Assembly (NCBI GenBank): GCA_963971305.1 | Contig: CAXARO010000293.1 | Coordinates: forward strand, 80,138 to 144,137 | Reading direction: 5' to 3' | Length of the DNA stretch: 64,000 nucleotides | Origin: Arcuatula senhousia | Lineage: Eukaryota; Mollusca; Bivalvia; Mytilida; Mytilidae | Shown here: positions 36,201 to 46,900 of the stretch, piece by piece | Layout of the letters: each line of letters opens with the position of its first letter | How positions within the stretch are numbered: the stretch's first letter is position 1 | The notes under the pieces: generated by a model | Database searches by the model: none | What the model was told of the DNA's origin: nothing | The model's input: only the letters and a program-made list of their open reading frames with translations | Made by a program: the position numbers and the translations under genes

Positions 36201-39200
36201 TTTTCCCAAAAATGTGAAATTTGACATTTTTGCACTAAAAGTGGTCAAAACATGTTAAATGTACTACTTTTAATCATATTTAGTCAAAATCAGATGAAAA
36301 AATGTTGACCGGTTCTTATTAAGGTCTTTCACGACTACGGTCGTAAAGACCTTCTAGCAATTCTTCTGATTATTATTATTATTATTATTTTCTTCCGCCA
36401 CAAATTTTACTTTTTTGTTTCGCGACATATCATTTCAATACGTAAGGTAGTATACCGGTCATGAAAAACCAATTTAAAAATGAGTCCGCTTAGGGAAACT
36501 ATTTTTATTTACGCAGTTATCTCCCCTAAAAAATTAAAGCATGTGTCGCATCTCCTCTTAAACTACAATAAAAACACAAAAATTAAAGCATGCAATGTAA
36601 TAAGGAACTAATAAAGAGGTGAATAGGACAATTTCATAAATTTCAGACTACTTCCTGGTGAAAAATTAAGAGGCGAAAAGTGTCGCGACATAATAAATTG
36701 CTCAAAATGCAATTTTGAGCTTAACTACATATTATGATCTATTTTTTTCATAAATTTCCATATTTGAGTCAGGTTTTTTTAGTGCTAAACAGTTGTCTAA
36801 TGTCTATTCTACCTATTTGACCCAAAAATGACAAAAAAATGCAGAACTATTAGACGCGATTGGATTTTTAAGAAATTTACACCGGTCTTTGGTACAGAGT
36901 AACCGTATGACCTTGACTGACTTTTCAAGGTCAAATCAACTTAATGACACTATTCCAACACATTTAAACCATTTAAGGGTCTCAGATATAAAAAATGAAA
37001 AAAATGAAAATTTATCCCCCCTTTTTCCCAAAAATGTGAAATTTGACATTTTTGCACTAAAAGTGGTCAAAACATGTTAAATGTACTACTTTTAATCATA
37101 TTTAGTCAAAATCAGATGAAAAAATGTTGACCGGTTCTTATTAAGGTCTTTCACGACTACGGTCGTAAAGACCTTCTAGCAATTCTTCTGATTATTATTA
37201 TTATTATTATTTTCTTCCGCCACAAATTTTACTTTTTTGTTTCGCGACATATCATTTCAATACGTAAGGTAGTATACCGGTCATGAAAAACCAATTTAAA
37301 AATGAGTCCGCTTAGGGAAACTATTTTTATTTACGCAGTTATCTCCCCTAAAAAATTAAAGCATGTGTCGCATCTCCTCTTAAACTACAATAAAAACACA
37401 AAAATTAAAGCATGCAATGTAATAAGGAACTAATAAAGAGGTGAATAGGACAATTTCATAAATTTCAGACTACTTCCTGGTGAAAAATTAAGAGGCGAAA
37501 AGTGTCGCGACATAATAAATTGCTCAAAATGCAATTTTGAGCTTAACTACATATTATGATCTATTTTTTTCATAAATTTCCATATTTGAGTCAGGTTTTT
37601 TTAGTGCTAAACAGTTGTCTAATGTCTATTCTACCTATTTGACCCAAAAATGACAAAAAAATGCAGAACTATTAGACGCGATTGGATTTTTAAGAAATTT
37701 ACACCGGTCTTTGGTACAGAGTAACCGTATGACCTTGACTGACTTTTCAAGGTCAAATCAACTTAATGACACTATTCCAACACATTTAAACCATTTAAGG
37801 GTCTCAGATATAAAAAATGAAAAAAATGAAAATTTATCCCCCCTTTTTCCCAAAAATGTGAAATTTGACATTTTTGCACTAAAAGTGGTCAAAAGATGTT
37901 AAATGTACTACTTTTAATCATATTTAGTCAAAATCAGATGAAAAAATGTTGACCGGTTCTTATTAAGGTCTTTCACGACTACGGTCGTAAAGACCTTCTA
38001 GCAATTCTTCTGATTATTATTATTATTATTATTTTCTTCCGCCACAAATTTTACTTTTTTGTTTCGCGACATATCATTTCAATACGTAAGGTAGTATACC
38101 GGTCATGAAAAACCAATTTAAAAATGAGTCCGCTTAGGGAAACTATTTTTATTTACGCAGTTATCTCCCCTAAAAAATTAAAGCATGTGTCGCATCTCCT
38201 CTTAAACTACAATAAAAACACAAAAATTAAAGCATGCAATGTAATAAGGAACTAATAAAGAGGTGAATAGGACAATTTCATAAATTTCAGACTACTTCCT
38301 GGTGAAAAATTAAGAGGCGAAAAGTGTCGCGACATAATAAATTGCTCAAAATGCAATTTTGAGCTTAACTACATATTATGATCTATTTTTTTCATAAATT
38401 TCCATATTTGAGTCAGGTTTTTTTAGTGCTAAACAGTTGTCTAATGTCTATTCTACCTATTTGACCCAAAAATGACAAAAAAATGCAGAACTATTAGACG
38501 CGATTGGATTTTTAAGAAATTTACACCGGTCTTTGGTACAGAGTAACCGTATGACCTTGACTGACTTTTCAAGGTCAAATCAACTTAATGACACTATTCC
38601 AACACATTTAAACCATTTAAGGGTCTCAGATATAAAAAATGAAAAAAATGAAAATTTATCCCCCCTTTTTCCCAAAAATGTGAAATTTGACATTTTTGCA
38701 CTAAAAGTGGTCAAAACATGTTAAATGTACTACTTTTAATCATATTTAGTCAAAATCAGATGAAAAAATGTTGACCGGTTCTTATTAAGGTCTTTCACGA
38801 CTACGGTCGTAAAGACCTTCTAGCAATTCTTCTGATTATTATTATTATTATTATTTTCTTCCGCCACAAATTTTACTTTTTTGTTTCGCGACATATCATT
38901 TCAATACGTAAGGTAGTATACCGGTCATGAAAAACCAATTTAAAAATGAGTCCGCTTAGGGAAACTATTTTTATTTACGCAGTTATCTCCCCTAAAAAAT
39001 TAAAGCATGTGTCGCATCTCCTCTTAAACTACAATAAAAACACAAAAATTAAAGCATGCAATGTAATAAGGAACTAATAAAGAGGTGAATAGGACAATTT
39101 CATAAATTTCAGACTACTTCCTGGTGAAAAATTAAGAGGCGAAAAGTGTCGCGACATAATAAATTGCTCAAAATGCAATTTTGAGCTTAACTACATATTA

Positions 39201-41252
39201 TGATCTATTTTTTTCATAAATTTCCATATTTGAGTCAGGTTTTTTTAGTGCTAAACAGTTGTCTAATGTCTATTCTACCTATTTGACCCAAAAATGACAA
39301 AAAAATGCAGAACTATTAGACGCGATTGGATTTTTAAGAAATTTACACCGGTCTTTGGTACAGAGTAACCGTATGACCTTGACTGACTTTTCAAGGTCAA
39401 ATCAACTTAATGACACTATTCCAACACATTTAAACCATTTAAGGGTCTCAGATATAAAAAATGAAAAAAATGAAAATTTATCCCCCCTTTTTCCCAAAAA
39501 TGTGAAATTTGACATTTTTGCACTAAAAGTGGTCAAAACATGTTAAATGTACTACTTTTAATCATATTTAGTCAAAATCAGATGAAAAAATGTTGACCGG
39601 TTCTTATTAAGGTCTTTCACGACTACGGTCGTAAAGACCTTCTAGCAATTCTTCTGATTATTATTATTATTATTATTTTCTTCCGCCACAAATTTTACTT
39701 TTTTGTTTCGCGACATATCATTTCAATACGTAAGGTAGTATACCGGTCATGAAAAACCAATTTAAAAATGAGTCCGCTTAGGGAAACTATTTTTATTTAC
39801 GCAGTTATCTCCCCTAAAAAATTAAAGCATGTGTCGCATCTCCTCTTAAACTACAATAAAAACACAAAAATTAAAGCATGCAATGTAATAAGGAACTAAT
39901 AAAGAGGTGAATAGGACAATTTCATAAATTTCAGACTACTTCCTGGTGAAAAATTAAGAGGCGAAAAGTGTCGCGACATAATAAATTGCTCAAAATGCAA
40001 TTTTGAGCTTAACTACATATTATGATCTATTTTTTTCATAAATTTCCATATTTGAGTCAGGTTTTTTTAGTGCTAAACAGTTGTCTAATGTCTATTCTAC
40101 CTATTTGACCCAAAAATGACAAAAAAATGCAGAACTATTAGACGCGATTGGATTTTTAAGAAATTTACACCGGTCTTTGGTACAGAGTAACCGTATGACC
40201 TTGACTGACTTTTCAAGGTCAAATCAACTTAATGACACTATTCCAACACATTTAAACCATTTAAGGGTCTCAGATATAAAAAATGAAAAAAATGAAAATT
40301 TATCCCCCCTTTTTCCCAAAAATGTGAAATTTGACATTTTTGCACTAAAAGTGGTCAAAACATGTTAAATGTACTACTTTTAATCATATTTAGTCAAAAT
40401 CAGATGAAAAAATGTTGACCGGTTCTTATTAAGGTCTTTCACAACTACGGTCGTAAAGACCTTCTAGCAATTCTTCTGATTATTATTATTATTATTATTT
40501 TCTTCCGCCACAAATTTTACTTTTTTGTTTCGCGACATATCATTTCAATACGTAAGGTAGTATACCGGTCATGAAAAACCAATTTAAAAATGAGTCCGCT
40601 TAGGGAAACTATTTTTATTTACGCAGTTATCTCCCCTAAAAAATTAAAGCATGTGTCGCATCTCCTCTTAAACTACAATAAAAACACAAAAATTAAAGCA
40701 TGCAATGTAATAAGGAACTAATAAAGAGGTGAATAGGACAATTTCATAAATTTCAGACTACTTCCTGGTGAAAAATTAAGAGGCGAAAAGTGTCGCGACA
40801 TAATAAATTGCTCAAAATGCAATTTTGAGCTTAACTACATATTATGATCTATTTTTTTCATAAATTTCCATATTTGAGTCAGGTTTTTTTAGTGCTAAAC
40901 AGTTGTCTAATGTCTATTCTACCTATTTGACCCAAAAATGACAAAAAAATGCAGAACTATTAGACGCGATTGGATTTTTAAGAAATTTACACCGGTCTTT
41001 GGTACAGAGTAACCGTATGACCTTGACTGACTTTTCAAGGTCAAATCAACTTAATGACACTATTCCAACACATTTAAACCATTTAAGGGTCTCAGATATA
41101 AAAAATGAAAAAAATGAAAATTTATCCCCCCTTTTTCCCAAAAATGTGAAATTTGACATTTTTGCACTAAAAGTGGTCAAAACATGTTAAATGTACTACT
41201 TTTAATCATATTTAGTCAAAATCAGATGAAAAAATGTTGACCGGTTCTTATT

Positions 41253-41339
41253 AAGGTCTTTCACGACTACGGTCGTAAAGACCTTCTAGCAATTCTTCTG
41301 ATTATTAAGGTCTTTCACGACTACGGTCGTAAAGACCTT
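41253..41339 (+). repeat. Tandemly duplicated type-1 hairpin at the B1/C junction
   Basis: The hairpin and its tail occur twice, at 41253-41285 and 41307-41339, 54 bp apart and separated by CTAGCAATTCTTCTGATTATT. The first closes the last B1 unit and the second precedes the (ATT)n that starts unit C. The hairpin therefore behaves as a junction module between units of different type. Confidence 0.9.
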
Positions 41340-42309
41340 CTAGCAATTCTTCTGATTATTATTATTATTATTATTATTATTTTTCATCCGCCGCCCCAAT
41401 ATATTTTTTGTTTCGCGACATATCATTTTGAAACTTAAGGTAGTATATCGGTCATAAAAAAACTCTTCGCAATTGACCCTGCGAAAGCGAACTATTTATC
41501 GTTACAGAGTTATCTCCCCTAACACCGTAAAGTTTGTGTCTTCTTCTCCTCCTAAACTACAATAAGAATAAAAAAACTAAAGCATGCAATGTGATAAGGA
41601 ACTAATCAACATGATGAAGGGCAAATTTTTTCAATTTCAAACCACTTCCTGTTTACGCGTTTAAGAGTCGAAAAGTGTCGCGACACGTCAAAATTTCTAT
41701 CTTTTGAACCGTTGGTCATAAAGACTTGGAACCTTCACCATTGAATTTAGGTGACATATGTTACATCCAAAAATGTCAAAATCCAAGGTCAAAGGTCAAG
41801 GTCAAATTAACCAAAATGCAATTTTAAGGGTAACAACATATACATATCAATATTTTATATAATTATTGATATTTTAGTCATGTTTTAGTGCTAAAGTGTT
41901 GTCCAAGGTCTTTTATACCTGTTTAAGCCAAGAAATGAGAAAAAATTGCTAAAATATTGGACGCGAATGGATTTTTAGGAAATCTATACCGGTCTTAGAT
42001 ACGGAGTAACCGTATGACCTTGACTGACTTTTCAAGGTCAAATCAACTTAATGACACTATTCCAACACATTTAAACCATTTAAGGGTCTCCTATATTAGA
42101 AATAAAGAAATTGATAATTCATCCCCCCTTTTTTAAAAAAATGTGAAATTTGACATTTTTGCACTAAAAGTGTTCAAAACATGTTAAATATCCTACTTTA
42201 AATCATATTTAGTCAAAATCAGATGAAAAAATGTCGACCGGTCCTTATTAAGGTCTTTCACGACTACGGTCGTAAAGACCTTCTAGCAATTCTTCTGATT
42301 ATTATTATT
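41340..42309 (+). repeat. Single unit C, mosaic of A-like and B-like sequence
   Basis: One diverged unit, counting the type-1 hairpin at 42250-42282 as its end. The 5' part follows array A (CATCCGCCGCCCCAATATA, ACACCGTAAAG, the 117-bp segment with AGGTCA hexamers). The 3' part follows array B (CTTAATGACACTATTCCAAC, GTGAAATTTGACATTTTTG). The frame that stays open in the same place in A and B has a premature TAA here. It is either an ancestor-like relic or a recombinant. Confidence 0.88.
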
Positions 42310-42459
42310 AAGGTCTTTCACGACTACGGTCGTAAAGACCTTCTAGCAATTCTTCTGATTATTATTAAGGTCTTTCCCTTCCACAGAAGGAAAGACCTTA
42401 CTGTATTTCTTATGATTATTATTATTAAGGTCTTTCCCTTCCACAGAAGGAAAGACCTT
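42250..42459 (+). repeat. Cluster of four terminal hairpins, types 1 and 3
   Basis: Hairpins lie at 42250-42282 and 42310-42342 (type 1), then 42367-42399 and 42427-42459 (type 3), each about 60 bp apart with ATT triplets between. Type 3 is AAGGTCTTT, C, CCTTC, loop CACA, GAAGG, AAAGACCTT. Types 1 and 3 have the same 15-4-14 plan and the same extra C, but a wholly different distal five-base-pair stem. Open frames on both strands here only read through the repeats. Confidence 0.93.
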
Positions 42460-42886
42460 ACTGTATTTCTTATGATTATTATTATTTTTTTTTTTCCGCC
42501 ACAAAAAAAAAGAAGAAATACTTAACGTAACATTACGAAACTTCATACCATTAACCGACACTATAAGGGCATGACTTGAGTAACCCTGCGTAACCGATCT
42601 ATTTTTAGTAACGGAGTTATCTGCCCGTAACCCAAAAACCTTGTTTGCAGATTAACTCAAAAACCGTAACCGTTATCAAAAATCTGAAGCAGGGAAAATG
42701 TTGCTAGCCTCATGGTCATGATTCGTCACACAAAAAAAATTTTTTCAATCAACTCCCTGGTTACGCGTTTTTGACTCGAAAAGTGTCGCGACTCGTCAAA
42801 TTTTTTTTCTTCAAAACGGTTAGTCCTAGAGACTTGGGAACTTCACCAATCATCCTAGGTGACATATGTTACATCTAAAAATGTCA

Positions 42887-42919
42887 AGGTCAAAGGTCAA
42901 ATCTCAAGGTCAGAGGTCA
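42887..42919 (+). promoter_or_regulatory. Two DR1 AGGTCA pairs in unit D
   Basis: AGGTCA-A-AGGTCA at 42887-42899 and AGGTCA-G-AGGTCA at 42907-42919. A further set lies at 43635-43660 (a DR1 pair and a TCAAGGTCA). These match RXR/HNF4-type and ERR/NR5A-type sites by sequence only. Confidence 0.3.
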
Positions 42920-43039
42920 TGGCACACCTTGTTTGCAGTATAGCTGATAAACCATACAAAATTGAAGCAGACATGTAATGGGAAAAATACTCGTCTCATT
43001 TAGACCTTTATTTGATATAAAGGGTCGAACACTGTGCGA

Positions 43040-43114
43040 CAAACCGTTTTCAAGTTATGGCCCTTAATGCGTTTCGGCTATACCGTTTTTGGCTTATAAC
43101 TTGAAAACGGTTTG
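43040..43114. repeat. 19-bp perfect inverted repeat with 37-nt loop in unit D
   Basis: CAAACCGTTTTCAAGTTAT at 43040-43058 is the exact reverse complement of 43096-43114. The motif ATAACTTGAAAACGG recurs in weaker form elsewhere in unit D on both strands. It is a strong potential stem-loop or the remains of an inverted duplication. Confidence 0.88.
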
Positions 43115-43640
43115 AGATAACATAGTAAACATATGGGTTATTTGAGACCGTAAACTTATGCCCTCCAATATAAAACCAAAGTTGCATGGCTACGGACAGC
43201 CATTTTCAAAATGGCCGCCATCAGAAATTGTTTTTTGAGTGTAACACAAAAACTGTAAAAAATTTAAGCGGACAATACATGGAAAAAATGTTCGCCACAT
43301 CGTAAGCTACAAAAAATGTTTCAGGTGCGAAAGCGTAAAACTTGTCGTTTTTAAGTTACGGCCCTTGATTCGTAATTTGAAAATGGTTTTTCAATTATAA
43401 CTTTTAAACGGTTACAGATGATGAATGAAATGTAGGGTTCATTTGATAGAGAATTAAAAGACCTACAATTTGAGTCCAAACAGTGTATGATTCGGTTGAC
43501 TGGTTCCAAAATGGCGGCCAAAACAAGTTTCGCGAAACATGTTTTTTGCCCATAACTTGAAAACCATAACAGATAGTATAGTAAACATGTATACTTAAAT
43601 GAATCAGAATGCCAAGACCTACAATTTGAGTCCAAGGTCA
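43096..43640 (+). repeat. Three diverged internal repeats of unit D
   Basis: Each begins with a CATAACTT or TATAACTT block and continues in parallel: about 43094-43219, 43396-43519 and 43552-43640. Shared landmarks are ATAACTTGAAAAC-like starts, ATAGTAAACAT, GACCTACAATTTGAGTCCAA (the last two copies) and AAAATGG followed by C or G and GCC (the first two). An 8-1-8 palindrome (GCCATTTT-C-AAAATGGC) lies at 43199-43215. Confidence 0.75.
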
Positions 43641-43957
43641 AAGGTCATGGGTCAAGGTCATTCCCTAGCAACAAGGTAACATTTATGAAAAGTCCATAGC
43701 AACAATATATATTCTTAACCAAGACTACTTTCTGAGTTTAGAGTTAAAATTTTTCAACCGGAAGTAACCCTTAGTCCATAGCAACCGTCATAAAAGTCCT
43801 TAGCAACCATACCTTTTCTGACTTCAGGCTCACTGCTCTTTGGTCTGGAACATTTTTCGCAACTAATAGTTAAATACTATTGTCAAAAACAGACTCAAAT
43901 AGCCTAACCAAACATAACCGTTATCATAAAACTAACAAAAACATGGGAAAGACCTCA

Positions 43958-43978
43958 CATTTGTTCTCTGAACAAATG
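43958..43978 (+). repeat. Terminal hairpin, type 2, at left edge of array B2
   Basis: CATTTGTTC, loop TCT, then GAACAAATG, preceded by AAAGACCT and followed by a TTA tract. It is the counterpart of 17437-17457. Both of the stem positions that differ between them are changed on both strands. Confidence 0.88.
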
Positions 43979-43987
43979 ACTTTTTAA

Positions 43988-46900
43988 TTATTATTATTAT
44001 TATTTTCTTCCGCCACAAATTTTACTTTTTTGTTTCGCGACATATCATTTCAATACGTAAGGTAGTATACCGGTCATGAAAAACCAATTTAAAAATGAGT
44101 CCGCTTAGGGAAACTATTTTTATTTACGCAGTTATCTCCCCTAAAAAATTAAAGCATGTGTCGCATCTCCTCTTAAACTACAATAAAAACACAAAAATTA
44201 AAGCATGCAATGTAATAAGGAACTAATAAAGAGGTGAATAGGACAATTTCATAAATTTCAGACTACTTCCTGGTGAAAAATTAAGAGGCGAAAAGTGTCG
44301 CGACATAATAAATTGCTCAAAATGCAATTTTGAGCTTAACTACATATTATGATCTATTTTTTTCATAAATTTCCATATTTGAGTCAGGTTTTTTTAGTGC
44401 TAAACAGTTGTCTAATGTCTATTCTACCTATTTGACCCAAAAATGACAAAAAAATGCAGAACTATTAGACGCGATTGGATTTTTAAGAAATTTACACCAG
44501 TCTTTGGTACAGAGTAACCGTATGACCTTGACTGACTTTTCAAGGTCAAATCAACTTAATGACACTATTCCAACACATTTAAACCATTTAAGGGTCTCAG
44601 ATATAAAAAATGAAAAAAATGAAAATTTATCCCCCCTTTTTCCCAAAAATGTGAAATTTGACATTTTTGCACTAAAAGTGGTCAAAACATGTTAAATGTA
44701 CTACTTTTAATCATATTTAGTCAAAATCAGATGAAAAAATGTTGACCGGTTCTTATTAAGGTCTTTCACGACTACGGTCGTAAAGACCTTCTAGCAATTC
44801 TTCTGATTATTATTATTATTATTATTTTCTTCCGCCACAAATTTTACTTTTTTGTTTCGCGACATATCATTTCAATACGTAAGGTAGTATACCGGTCATG
44901 AAAAACCAATTTAAAAATGAGTCCGCTTAGGGAAACTATTTTTATTTACGCAGTTATCTCCCCTAAAAAATTAAAGCATGTGTCGCATCTCCTCTTAAAC
45001 TACAATAAAAACACAAAAATTAAAGCATGCAATGTAATAAGGAACTAATAAAGAGGTGAATAGGACAATTTCATAAATTTCAGACTACTTCCTGGTGAAA
45101 AATTAAGAGGCGAAAAGTGTCGCGACATAATAAATTGCTCAAAATGCAATTTTGAGCTTAACTACATATTATGATCTATTTTTTTCATAAATTTCCATAT
45201 TTGAGTCAGGTTTTTTTAGTGCTAAACAGTTGTCTAATGTCTATTCTACCTATTTGACCCAAAAATGACAAAAAAATGCAGAACTATTAGACGCGATTGG
45301 ATTTTTAAGAAATTTACACCGGTCTTTGGTACAGAGTAACCGTATGACCTTGACTGACTTTTCAAGGTCAAATCAACTTAATGACACTATTCCAACACAT
45401 TTAAACCATTTAAGGGTCTCAGATATAAAAAATGAAAAAAATGAAAATTTATCCCCCCTTTTTCCCAAAAATGTGAAATTTGACATTTTTGCACTAAAAG
45501 TGGTCAAAACATGTTAAATGTACTACTTTTAATCATATTTAGTCAAAATCAGATGAAAAAATGTTGACCGGTTCTTATTAAGGTCTTTCACGACTACGGT
45601 CGTAAAGACCTTCTAGCAATTCTTCTGATTATTATTATTATTATTATTTTCTTCCGCCACAAATTTTACTTTTTTGTTTCGCGACATATCATTTCAATAC
45701 GTAAGGTAGTATACCGGTCATGAAAAACCAATTTAAAAATGAGTCCGCTTAGGGAAACTATTTTTATTTACGCAGTTATCTCCCCTAAAAAATTAAAGCA
45801 TGTGTCGCATCTCCTCTTAAACTACAATAAAAACACAAAAATTAAAGCATGCAATGTAATAAGGAACTAATAAAGAGGTGAATAGGACAATTTCATAAAT
45901 TTCAGACTACTTCCTGGTGAAAAATTAAGAGGCGAAAAGTGTCGCGACATAATAAATTGCTCAAAATGCAATTTTGAGCTTAACTACATATTATGATCTA
46001 TTTTTTTCATAAATTTCCATATTTGAGTCAGGTTTTTTTAGTGCTAAACAGTTGTCTAATGTCTATTCTACCTATTTGACCCAAAAATGACAAAAAAATG
46101 CAGAACTATTAGACGCGATTGGATTTTTAAGAAATTTACACCGGTCTTTGGTACAGAGTAACCGTATGACCTTGACTGACTTTTCAAGGTCAAATCAACT
46201 TAATGACACTATTCCAACACATTTAAACCATTTAAGGGTCTCAGATATAAAAAATGAAAAAAATGAAAATTTATCCCCCCTTTTTCCCAAAAATGTGAAA
46301 TTTGACATTTTTGCACTAAAAGTGGTCAAAACATGTTAAATGTACTACTTTTAATCATATTTAGTCAAAATCAGATGAAAAAATGTTGACCGGTTCTTAT
46401 TAAGGTCTTTCACGACTACGGTCGTAAAGACCTTCTAGCAATTCTTCTGATTATTATTATTATTATTATTTTCTTCCGCCACAAATTTTACTTTTTTGTT
46501 TCGCGACATATCATTTCAATACGTAAGGTAGTATACCGGTCATGAAAAACCAATTTAAAAATGAGTCCGCTTAGGGAAACTATTTTTATTTACGCAGTTA
46601 TCTCCCCTAAAAAATTAAAGCATGTGTCGCATCTCCTCTTAAACTACAATAAAAACACAAAAATTAAAGCATGCAATGTAATAAGGAACTAATAAAGAGG
46701 TGAATAGGACAATTTCATAAATTTCAGACTACTTCCTGGTGAAAAATTAAGAGGCGAAAAGTGTCGCGACATAATAAATTGCTCAAAATGCAATTTTGAG
46801 CTTAACTACATATTATGATCTATTTTTTTCATAAATTTCCATATTTGAGTCAGGTTTTTTTAGTGCTAAACAGTTGTCTAATGTCTATTCTACCTATTTG

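Larger units (their letters stand above)
17467..41306 (+). repeat. Satellite array B1: 822-bp tandem repeat, 29 copies
   Basis: The landmark TTGGTACAGAGTAACCG occurs at 17983 and every 822 bp to 40999, which is 29 anchors without a single indel. I saw two substitutions in the array: C-to-G at 37895 and G-to-A at 40443, the latter breaking one hairpin pair. Both ends are in phase: the left starts at a TTA tract after a type-2 hairpin, and the right ends just after the final type-1 hairpin tail. The unit carries TTTTCTTCCGCCAC, TCGCGA boxes (first at 17514 and 17777), a unit-specific palindrome (17794-17814), three 3' inverted repeats and (ATT)7. It is homologous to the A unit minus about 117 bp. 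The repeated 63-codon frame starts at TTG and is not a gene. Confidence 0.98.
42460..43987 (+). repeat. Single unit D, ~1.5 kb related repeat
   Basis: The 5' half is homologous to A and C: TTCCGCCACAA, AACGGAGTTATCT, AAAAGTGTCGCGAC, GGTGACATATGTTACATC and AGGTCA hexamers appear in the same order. From about 42920 onward it is unrelated to A, B and C and holds its own internal repeats. It ends with AAAGACCT, a type-2 hairpin and a TTA tract that runs straight into the first B2 unit. The minus-strand 96-codon frame at 43351-43641 overlaps internal repeats and has no recognisable domain. I treat D as a non-coding element of the same modular family. Confidence 0.82.

Noticed and set aside
42223..42561. 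Overlapping plus and minus frames of 100 and 72 codons
   Set aside because: Both translate the tandem hairpins and ATT tracts, giving internally repeated peptides. A palindromic repeat is open on both strands by construction.
43351..43641. 96-codon minus-strand frame in unit D
   Set aside because: It covers two diverged internal repeats and has repeated peptide segments (LDSNCRS twice), so its openness reflects the repeat and not a gene.
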